Origin: Tamilnaduibacter salinus | Lineage (GTDB): Bacteria > Pseudomonadota > Gammaproteobacteria > Pseudomonadales > Oleiphilaceae | DNA: 64,000 nt | Direction of reading: 5' to 3' | NCBI RefSeq assembly: GCF_003096655.1 | Contig: NZ_QEKQ01000005.1 | Coordinates: forward strand, 186,001-250,000 | Part shown: positions 57,813-64,000 of the stretch, piece after piece | How the letters are laid out: each line of letters opens with the position of its first letter | Position numbering within the stretch: position 1 is the first letter of the stretch | Notes under the pieces: generated by a model | What the model saw: only the letters and a program-made list of their open reading frames with translations | Database searches by the model: none | Told to the model about the DNA's origin: nothing | Translations under genes and position numbers: made by a program

Positions 57813-58847
57813 ATGAACATGGCATTGATGGACACCACGGAACCGGCCTCGACGGCCAGTCGGGCACTGCCGACCCCGGCGCAACTGCGGGAGTCGCAGC
57901 CGCGGCCAGCGGCTTTGGCGGAGCAGATCGAAGGGCATCGACGCGCCATTCGCCGGATTCTCACTGGCGAGGACGACCGGCTTCTGATCGTGGTCGGCCC
58001 CTGTTCCGTCCACGACGAGGTCGCCGCACTTGAATACGGTGAGCGACTGGCGACGCTGGCGGATCAGGTCAGCGACCGGTGCCTGCTGGTGATGCGCGCC
58101 TACCTCGAAAAGCCTCGCACGACCGTGGGCTGGAAAGGGCTGCTGTACGATCCGGAGCGCAATGGTGAGGGCGATCTGGAGCAGGGGTTGATCCGCTCGC
58201 GCCGGCTGCTACTGAATCTGGCCGAGCTGGGCCTGCCGCTGGCGACCGAGGCGCTCAATCCCATTGCGGCCGATTACCTGGGGGATCTGGTGAGCTGGAC
58301 GGCGATTGGAGCCCGCACCACCGAGTCGCAGATCCATCGGGAAATGGCGAGCCAGATGCCCATGCCGGTCGGTTTCAAGAACGGTACGGACGGCACGCAC
58401 GGGATGGCCCTCAATGCCATGAAGTCGGCTGCCGGTTCTCACCATCGGTTGGCAACCGACGAGCACGGCCGTCCGGCCATGCTCCGGACCCCGGGGAACC
58501 CCGATACGCATCTGGTACTGCGCGGCGGACGGGGCATCACCAACTACGACGCCGACAGCGTCGCGGCGGCCACCGCTCAACTGCGCGAGTCCGGCCTGAA
58601 TCCGGCGGTGATGGTCGACTGCAGCCACGACAATGCCTGCAAGGATCACGAACGCCAAGCGCTGATCGCCAGGGACGTCATGGCCCAGAGACAGGCGGGC
58701 AATCGCGACCTGGTCGGGCTGATGCTTGAAAGCTTCCTGGTACCGGGCAAGCAGAAAGACGAGGGAGAACTGACCTACGGCCAGTCCATCACCGACCCGT
58801 GTCTGGGGTGGGAAGCGACCGAGGCGTTGATTCGCGAGCTGGGGTGA
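57813..58847 (+). CDS. 3-deoxy-7-phosphoheptulonate synthase (DAHP synthase), class I
   Basis: 344 residues of the AroF/G/H type, condensing phosphoenolpyruvate and erythrose-4-phosphate at the start of the shikimate pathway. Key segments: V-G-P-C-S-V-H-D, G-F-K-N-G-T-D-G, R-G-G-R-G-I-T-N-Y and V-D-C-S-H-D-N-A-C-K-D-H. Which amino acid feeds back on the enzyme is not readable, but the leader with Phe, Tyr and Trp codons suggests aromatic-responsive attenuation. Confidence 0.95.
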   Translation: MNMALMDTTEPASTASRALPTPAQLRESQPRPAALAEQIEGHRRAIRRILTGEDDRLLIVVGPCSVHDEVAALEYGERLATLADQVSDRCLLVMRAYLEKPRTTVGWKGLLYDPERNGEGDLEQGLIRSRRLLLNLAELGLPLATEALNPIAADYLGDLVSWTAIGARTTESQIHREMASQMPMPVGFKNGTDGTHGMALNAMKSAAGSHHRLATDEHGRPAMLRTPGNPDTHLVLRGGRGITNYDADSVAAATAQLRESGLNPAVMVDCSHDNACKDHERQALIARDVMAQRQAGNRDLVGLMLESFLVPGKQKDEGELTYGQSITDPCLGWEATEALIRELG

Positions 58848-58860
58848 GTGGTTGGTTTCA

Positions 58861-59366
58861 ATGTAGCCGATGTCTCCGACTTCGGAGTCGCCCACCAGGG
58901 CGACCGGTTTCGGCTCTCGACGAAGGTGCCTGGGACCGGCTGGTAATCATTGCCTACGCTGCATGCGTGCCCCGTTTGGTCCATCTGCCAATCGCCTGAC
59001 CAATGCTGAGGGCGCTGGACAAGGCGCCTGTCCGCAGGTGTGGTGGCGCCACATCAAGGGCAGGCAACGCAGTCCAGCGTCCTCAGCATTGGGCCCTTTG
59101 GGAGCCTCTGAGAACCTCGATAGCTGCGTTGTGCGTTCTCGGTTTGGAACCACCAAACCGTCGCCCCCACGCCTTGCTCTCAAGGTTCTCAGAGGCTCAG
59201 GCGGTTGGCAGATGGACCAAACGGGGCACTTGGTCGTCCCTGACGCCAAATGCGACCGCGACATCCCTGTCGCTCCTCCGGCAATGACCACCAGCCGATC
59301 CCGATCAGACAACGGAGTTACCGCTGGGAGGTGCCTTTAACAACACCCTCTAAATGTTCGGTTACA
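58861..59366. repeat. Composite repeat R4, inverted relative to 60165-60316
   Basis: Bases 58861-58936 (starting ATGTAGCCGATGTCTCCGAC) recur in inverted orientation at 60200-60276, and the far end (CCCTCTAAATGTTCGG) recurs inverted at about 60170-60190. In this copy the two parts are separated by the four-arm palindrome at 58938-59296, as if that element had inserted. Together the two R4 copies flank the LysE gene. Confidence 0.75.
58938..59296. repeat. Four-arm nested palindromic element
   Basis: Outer arms 58938-58954/59280-59296 (15 of 17 pair), second arms 58968-58999/59197-59228 (31 of 32 pair), enclosing two side-by-side hairpins with arms 59000-59020/59072-59092 (20 of 21) and 59102-59117/59183-59198 (16 of 16). 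A single strand could fold into a three-way junction and the duplex into a cruciform. No ORF of note. Nothing else in the window shares it. Confidence 0.85.
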
Positions 59367-59380
59367 TTTGACGTGATCGT

Positions 59381-59451
59381 TGTCCGTGCTTTCCCTGTCT
59401 TTCAGTGGCTGATTCTTTCTTTCCGCGTCCTTCAGCGGATGCCGCGGCGAA
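59381..59451. repeat. Inverted-repeat family R2, copy D (right half only)
   Basis: About 70 bases with GTCCGTGCTTTCC, CTTTCCGCGTCCTTCAGCGG and CCGCGGCGAA, matching the right arms of copies A and B. The left arm is missing. Confidence 0.65.
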
Positions 59452-59454
59452 CAA

Positions 59455-60093
59455 TCACTCCCCCGCCGACACACTCGACATCACCAGCCGCCCGGCCAGC
59501 AGCAGCAACACGCCGCCCATCAGCCGGTCCAACCAGTGCCCGAACCGGGCGAATGCCCGACGAACCGCCGGCAGCGTGAAGAACAGCGCGACCAGGGCGA
59601 ACCACAGCCCCGTGGCCAGCGCCATGTAGACGCCGTAAAAGGTCTGGGTGGCGATCGGTGTGGCCGGGCTGATGACCACCGAGAACAGGGAGACGAAGAA
59701 CAGGGTGGCCTTCGGGTTGAGCAGGTTGGTGAGAAACCCGAGCCGGAACGCTTTGCCGGCGCTCTGGGCCGTCGGCATTGTCTCGCCCGTGTCGAGTGTT
59801 GCCGGACCGGAGCGCAGGCACTGGATCGCGATCCACGTCAGGTACAGCGCCCCCACGGTTTTCAGCGCCGTGAACAACATGACCGACTGCTGGATGATCA
59901 GCCCGATGCCGAGCAGCGAATACGCCACGTGCACGAGAATGCCGAGACCAATCCCGACGGCGGTCCAGAGCGCGTTGGCCCGGTGCTGCATCAGGGCCTG
60001 ACGCAACACCACCGCAAAGTCCGGCCCCGGACTGGCCACCGCGAGCAGGTGAACCAGGGCGACCGTGGCGAATTCCGCTCCGTCGATTGGCAT
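59455..60093 (-). CDS. LysE/RhtB family amino-acid exporter
   Basis: 212 residues with five to six hydrophobic helices and family motifs A-S-P-G-P-D-F-A-V-V near the N-terminus and G-F-L-T-N-L-L-N-P-K-A in the middle. Exports amino acids or related metabolites; substrate not readable. Enclosed between inverted R4 repeats. Confidence 0.9.
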   Translation of the reverse strand: MPIDGAEFATVALVHLLAVASPGPDFAVVLRQALMQHRANALWTAVGIGLGILVHVAYSLLGIGLIIQQSVMLFTALKTVGALYLTWIAIQCLRSGPATLDTGETMPTAQSAGKAFRLGFLTNLLNPKATLFFVSLFSVVISPATPIATQTFYGVYMALATGLWFALVALFFTLPAVRRAFARFGHWLDRLMGGVLLLLAGRLVMSSVSAGE

Positions 60094-60164
60094 CTCTCTT
60101 CCTGTATAAGTTTATGGTCGGGCAAATGTCGCCGCACTCTTTTGAAAGGTCTCGCCGTCTTTGA

Positions 60165-60316
60165 CGTGGCCGAACATTTCGAGGGAGTTGCAAGCGGCGC
60201 TGCCCAGGCACCTTCGCCGAGAGCCGAGACCGGTCGCCCTACGGGCGACTCCGAAGTCGGAGACATCGGCTACATGTTCACCGATGGTCTTTTGCAACAT
60301 CCTCTCTATGTCCGGC
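60165..60316. repeat. Repeat R4, second copy with MITE-like ends
   Basis: About 150 bases whose ends are imperfect inverted repeats (CCGAACATTTCGAGGGAGTT and GCAACATCCTCTCTATGTCCGG) around a core (60200-60276) shared with 58861-58936. No ORF. Lies between the LysE gene start and the MDR-family gene stop. Confidence 0.7.
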
Positions 60317-60346
60317 TACGTGGATGGCGTCAGGGCTGGTCGCGTC

Positions 60347-61486
60347 TCATCCATCAATCCGGTACGGCGCGCCGTGTTCCGCCCACTGGCTGTCCGGCAC
60401 CACCACGATTTTCCCGAGATAGCGGCTGCCCCGGTCCACGAAGTATGCCTCCGCCTGGTGCAGTTCGGACAGCCGGAAGGCACCGTGCAGAACCGGCTTG
60501 AGCTGACCGCTGCGAATCCACTCAATGAGCTGATCGGCTTCCTCCCGGGTGCCGTGGGAGACCCCAAAGATCTGAACCTGATACAGATAGATCCGGGTCC
60601 AGAGAATCTCACTGATGTTACCACCACTTGCGCCCGCGATGCTCAGGCGCGGGTAGGTGCTGCGGGCGTTCATGTCGAAGATCATGGCGTCGATGAAGCG
60701 GTCGGTCATCTCCCCGCCCACCAGATCCATGACCGCATCGATGGGCTGGTCGCCGGTTTCGGCCTTCACGCGATCCACGAACCCCTCGATGTGGGAGCGG
60801 TCAAAGACGGCTTTCGCACCCAGTTCCAGCAACTGGTCCGCCTTTTCGGGCTTGCTCAGGGCATACGGGATCGCGCCCATAATGCGGCAGAGCTGGATCA
60901 GCGCGGTGCCGACACCCCCGCTGGCGCCGGTGACCAGCACCCGCTCACCGGCCCGCACGTTGGCGGAGGTGAGCATGTGCATGGCAGTCTGGTAGGAGCA
61001 CATTCCCATGGCGGCCAGTTCCGCATCGGCCAGCGCCTCGTTGGGCACGTGATGAAACTGGTCGGAGGGCAGGGCCACGTACTCGGCATACCCGCCATCG
61101 GCCCCGTGTCCGTAGTAGTCCGGCGTCAGATTGATGTCGCGCCGGTCGTTGGCGTACAGGTTGAAGTCCAGCAGGCCGCGTTCGCCAACGCGGCTCTCGT
61201 CAACGCCGTCACCCACGGCGACGACCCGACCGGCAATGTCTGCGCCCTGGATGCGTGGGAACGTCAGGGTCGGCTTGCCCCCCATCTGGAACGACGTCAT
61301 TTCCCCTTTCTTTGTCGGGTACAGACCCTCCCGGGCCTTGCGGTCGGTGTTGTTCTTGGCCGTTGCGGTCACCTGAACCAGCACCTGACCCGGCCCGGGT
61401 TGCGGGGTGGGGACGTCCTGGTATTCCAGTTTGTCGATACCACCGTGACCGGTGAGAACCATGGCTTTCATCGTCTCGGGAATCAT
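60347..61486 (-). CDS. Medium-chain dehydrogenase/quinone-oxidoreductase-like protein
   Basis: 379 residues of the zinc-independent MDR superfamily: GroES-like N-terminal domain and a Rossmann domain with V-T-G-A-S-G-G-V-G-T-A. The catalytic zinc ligands of alcohol dehydrogenases are not in place. NADPH-dependent reduction of quinones or enones is typical of the family. An ATG five codons downstream (M-K-A-M-V-L) is an alternative start. Confidence 0.88.
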   Translation of the reverse strand: MIPETMKAMVLTGHGGIDKLEYQDVPTPQPGPGQVLVQVTATAKNNTDRKAREGLYPTKKGEMTSFQMGGKPTLTFPRIQGADIAGRVVAVGDGVDESRVGERGLLDFNLYANDRRDINLTPDYYGHGADGGYAEYVALPSDQFHHVPNEALADAELAAMGMCSYQTAMHMLTSANVRAGERVLVTGASGGVGTALIQLCRIMGAIPYALSKPEKADQLLELGAKAVFDRSHIEGFVDRVKAETGDQPIDAVMDLVGGEMTDRFIDAMIFDMNARSTYPRLSIAGASGGNISEILWTRIYLYQVQIFGVSHGTREEADQLIEWIRSGQLKPVLHGAFRLSELHQAEAYFVDRGSRYLGKIVVVPDSQWAEHGAPYRIDG

Positions 61487-61609
61487 GGCTGCTCGGCCTC
61501 CGTCGCCTGATCAGTGGGTATCCGTTCAGGATAGGTGAGTCCGACGGGGGTGTCAGGAGGGGTGCGGGAATTCCACTATTTGGTCGAGAAGCGGACTCCC
61601 TGGTCGAAA

Positions 61610-62671
61610 TCATAATAATCCAAGCTGCTCGCCGCCGGGCCGGCGGAACCGGTCCGTGCGGAGTGGCTCGGCCTCGTGCAGGCCGAAGCCGAGGTCGCGG
61701 GCCTTTTTGTTGAAGCGTTGGCGGATCAGGTCGGCGTAAAGGCCCTGACCGGTCATCCGTGTGCCAAATCGGGCGTCGTTCGTTTTTCCGCTGCGCAGGT
61801 CACGAATGCGGTTCAGCACATGGTCTTTCCGGTCCGGAAAGTGCCGCTCCAGCCAATCGGTAAACAGGTCCGTCAGTTCCAGCGGCAGCCGCAGCATGAT
61901 CCAGCTGGCGCGGGTCGCTCCGGCCTCGGCGGCCGCCTCCAGCAGCCGCTCAATCTCATGGTCATTGATGAACGGAATCACCGGCCCGAGGATGATGCCG
62001 GTGGGCACGCCCGCTTCGCTCAGCGACCGCAGGATCTTCAGTCGGGCTTTGGGGCCGGCGGTGCGTGGCTCCAGCCGGCGTTTTAGGTCACTGTCCATCG
62101 TGGTCAGGCTGACGCGCACCGAACACAGGCCTTCCGCTGCCATGTCGGCCAGAATATCCCGGTCCCGCAGGATCAGTCGCCCCTTGGTGATGATCGAGAC
62201 CGGGTGGTGGTAGTCCCGAAGCACCTCCAGAACCTCCCGTGTGATGCCGCGCTGTTTCTCCAGCGGCTGATAGGCGTCGGTGTTCACTCCGAGGGCAATC
62301 GGGGAGACCTGATAGTCGGGGTGGTCGAGGCTCTCGCGCAATCGCCGTGCGGCATTGGGCTTGGCGATCAGCCGGGTCTCGAAGTCGAGGCCCGGTGACA
62401 TGTCCCAATAGGTGTGGGTCGGACGGGCGAAGCAGTACACGCAGCCGTGCTCGCACCCACGGTAGGGATTGATGGACTGATCGAACGGCACGTCCGGCGA
62501 CTGGTTGCGGCTGATGATCGACCGCACGGACTCGTCAATGACCTGCGTCGCCAGACTGTCCGGCGAGAGCTGGTCGTCCGGGTCCTGATACCAGCCGTCG
62601 TCCCAGTCCCGGTCGGTCGCGATCGGCTGGAACCGGTTATTGGGATTCCGCGCTGTGCCTCGGGTGCGCAT
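61610..62671 (-). CDS. Radical SAM protein related to spore photoproduct lyase (PA0069-type)
   Basis: 353 residues with the 4Fe-4S/SAM motif Cys73-x3-Cys77-x2-Cys80 in Y-R-G-C-E-H-G-C-V-Y-C-F and the family's I-T-K-G-R-L-I-L-R-D and G-P-V-I-P-F-I-N-D. The family resembles spore photoproduct lyase and is widespread, without proven function. A perfect LexA-type box 16 bases upstream of the start suggests induction by DNA damage, consistent with a repair role (inference). Confidence 0.9.
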   Translation of the reverse strand: MRTRGTARNPNNRFQPIATDRDWDDGWYQDPDDQLSPDSLATQVIDESVRSIISRNQSPDVPFDQSINPYRGCEHGCVYCFARPTHTYWDMSPGLDFETRLIAKPNAARRLRESLDHPDYQVSPIALGVNTDAYQPLEKQRGITREVLEVLRDYHHPVSIITKGRLILRDRDILADMAAEGLCSVRVSLTTMDSDLKRRLEPRTAGPKARLKILRSLSEAGVPTGIILGPVIPFINDHEIERLLEAAAEAGATRASWIMLRLPLELTDLFTDWLERHFPDRKDHVLNRIRDLRSGKTNDARFGTRMTGQGLYADLIRQRFNKKARDLGFGLHEAEPLRTDRFRRPGGEQLGLL

Positions 62672-62686
62672 ACGGCCTCAACAAAG

Positions 62687-62702
62687 CTGTATTTATATAC
62701 AG
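62687..62702. promoter_or_regulatory. LexA (SOS) box
   Basis: CTGT-ATTTATAT-ACAG, an exact match to the gammaproteobacterial CTGT-N8-ACAG consensus with the AT-rich centre and flanking TAT typical of strong sites. It ends 16 bases before the radical SAM start on the minus strand and about 100 bases before the divergent DCC protein gene. Confidence 0.75.
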
Positions 62703-62800
62703 TATATGGTGAACCGCACCGCGCGACAACCCGCATTCAATGACGGACGCCGGGGATCGCGTTACGGTGGGAGAAAGAATGCCAACGGGAGGTCGTCGCC

Positions 62801-63181
62801 ATGACCGCACACCATGATCCGCTGATCGTTTTCTACGATGGCGACTGCCCTGGCTGCGTCTCGGACCGGCGGCGTTACGAATGGCTGGCCGGTCGCGCCG
62901 GCGACTCGGTGACCTGGTTCGATATCACCGATCAGGATGAGACGCTGCGGGCCCGGGGCATCGACCCGCTGCGCGCCTTGCAGGAATTGCACGTGCAGGA
63001 CGCGGACGGCGTCATCCACAGCGAAATGGATGCCTATATCCTGCTGATGCGACGCGTCCCGGTCCTCAAACCGCTCGCCGTCCTGATCAGCCTCCCCATC
63101 ATCCGCCCGGCGCTCGCACGGTGGTATCACGCCTGGGTCGAGCGGCGATTACGACGTCGCGGGGTTTTGTCGGATGGGTAA
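62801..63181 (+). CDS. DCC family thiol-disulfide oxidoreductase-like protein (DUF393)
   Basis: 126 residues beginning with the motif F-Y-D-G-D-C-P-G-C (Cys16/Cys19, thioredoxin-like C-x-x-C), then D-I-T-D and a C-terminal helix. The family is linked to redox chemistry but uncharacterised. A good GGGAGG ribosome site precedes it. Divergent from the radical SAM gene. Confidence 0.85.
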   Translation: MTAHHDPLIVFYDGDCPGCVSDRRRYEWLAGRAGDSVTWFDITDQDETLRARGIDPLRALQELHVQDADGVIHSEMDAYILLMRRVPVLKPLAVLISLPIIRPALARWYHAWVERRLRRRGVLSDG

Positions 63182-63190
63182 AAGAGGTAT

Positions 63191-63343
63191 TGGCCGCGGA
63201 AACCACGGATTGGCGTTATGTCCCGCGTTGGGCTTCCCCCGTCAGCCCAACCTACGTTCTTGCTACTTTTTTCTGTGTCCTTCCGTGGTTTCCGTGGCAA
63301 ATAAGTCCGTTTCCGCGTTGTTCAGCGGATTCCGCGGCGAACC
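63191..63343. repeat. Inverted-repeat family R2, copy E
   Basis: About 150 bases: left TTGGCCGCGGAAACCACGGA, right CCTTCCGTGGTTTCCGTGGC and TTCAGCGGATTCCGCGGCGAA. The centre is unrelated to copies A and B. Lies between the convergent DCC and TauE-like genes. Confidence 0.75.
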
Positions 63344-63345
63344 CC

Positions 63346-64000
63346 TCACCCAGCCATCAACCCCTGCCACAGCCCCACCGCACTGATCGTCAGCAACACC
63401 CCGCCCAGCACCCGGAAGAAGACCGGCGTTTCGGCTTTCAGGATGCGTGCGTGGGCCTGAAGGCCAATGATGTGACCGATGGCGGCACAGGGCAGGAGCC
63501 AGGTGTGGTGAATCAGCTGCAGGTCCACACCCACGTAGATGAACGCGGCCATCTTGATGGTGACGAGGATGAACCAGAGCGCGAACAGCGAGTCCCGCAG
63601 TTGCTCCTTTTTCAGGTGTTGCGCGGCGACGGCGATGATCAGCGGCGCACCGATCAGCGAGGTGCCGCTGATGTAGCCGCCGAGCATCAGGAAGACCGTG
63701 TCCAGCGCCCGGCTGTTGCTGCGGAATGGGCGGTTCAGCAGGTAGGAGAGGGAATAGACCGCCACGATCGTGAAGATGATGACGCTCATGATTGTGTTCG
63801 GCAGCGTGATCAGGCCAAACACGCCGACCAGTTTTGGCACGATCATGATCGCCAGGATGCGGCCCAGATAACGCCAGTCGACCGTACCGCCAGCCGGTCG
63901 CCCGGCGTTTGATCCGGATCGGTTGTTCATGGCGATGGTCAGGGACGAGAACACCAGCAGGTGGACCGAGATGATCGGCAGGTACGCCAGCGGATCATTG
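63346..64000 (-). CDS. TauE/SafE-family membrane exporter (5' partial)
   Basis: The frame is open to the right edge of the window, so the N-terminus is missing; 217 residues are visible with six or so hydrophobic helices. Family features such as G-G-Y-I-S-G-T-S-L-I-G-A-P and a C-terminal helix L-G-G-V-L-L-T-I-S-A-V are present. Members export sulfite or organosulfonates; substrate unknown here. Confidence 0.85.
   Translation of the reverse strand, partial: NDPLAYLPIISVHLLVFSSLTIAMNNRSGSNAGRPAGGTVDWRYLGRILAIMIVPKLVGVFGLITLPNTIMSVIIFTIVAVYSLSYLLNRPFRSNSRALDTVFLMLGGYISGTSLIGAPLIIAVAAQHLKKEQLRDSLFALWFILVTIKMAAFIYVGVDLQLIHHTWLLPCAAIGHIIGLQAHARILKAETPVFFRVLGGVLLTISAVGLWQGLMAG

Overview
The window reads as chromosomal DNA of a halophilic or halotolerant gammaproteobacterium. 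The lptD-surA-pdxA-rsmA-apaH run, the rpe-gph-trpE-trpG-trpD-trpC run, the murU-amgK pair and the split pntAA-pntAB-pntB transhydrogenase are gammaproteobacterial arrangements. A four-gene set in the order of the Halomonas TeaABCD ectoine TRAP transporter, with a TeaA that I recognise from long conserved stretches, points to a salt-adapted lifestyle. I cannot fix the genus. The GC content is high except for an AT-rich patch at about 32.9-34.5 kb.

Layout. 1-9.2 kb: end of a DabB/DabA inorganic-carbon pump, an orphan cysD, the proton-translocating transhydrogenase and malate:quinone oxidoreductase. 9.2-15.7 kb: an Omp85-like barrel, a YbaN-like membrane protein, and a chemoreceptor/porin/phosphate-binding-like trio. 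15.8-19.4 kb: teaABCD. 19.6-22.3 kb: a PEP-CTERM protein, a thioesterase and a BtuF-like protein. 22.3-34.3 kb: accessory region, with genes nearly all on the minus strand. It holds two LysM plus solute-binding-domain proteins (one fused to Sel1 repeats and a trypsin-like protease), several small membrane proteins, a third solute-binding protein, an intact IS30-family element and a broken ATPase gene. 34.6-40.1 kb: trp genes with gph and rpe. 40.2-51.9 kb: envelope biogenesis and housekeeping genes (murU, amgK, lptD, surA, pdxA, rsmA, apaH, thiS, thiG). 52-64 kb: an inositol-monophosphatase-family protein, an aminotransferase, an acetolactate-synthase-like enzyme, a DAHP synthase, transporters and a radical SAM protein.

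Regulation that can be read directly. The DAHP synthase gene is preceded by a sigma70-like promoter, a leader reading frame dense in Phe/Tyr/Trp codons, and a strong intrinsic terminator with a possible competing stem. This is a classical attenuator layout. Upstream of trpE, three Trp codons within four codons precede a stop and two hairpins. A perfect CTGT-N8-ACAG LexA-type box lies just upstream of the radical SAM gene.

Intergenic space is unusually rich in non-coding repeats: a two-copy MITE-like family (4.2 and 21.2 kb), a five-copy inverted-repeat family built on CCGCGGAA / TTCCGCGG arms, a 158-bp MITE-like element flanked by CTAA, and a large four-arm palindromic structure at 58.9-59.3 kb lying inside a copy of yet another repeat. 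I see no rRNA, tRNA or CRISPR array.
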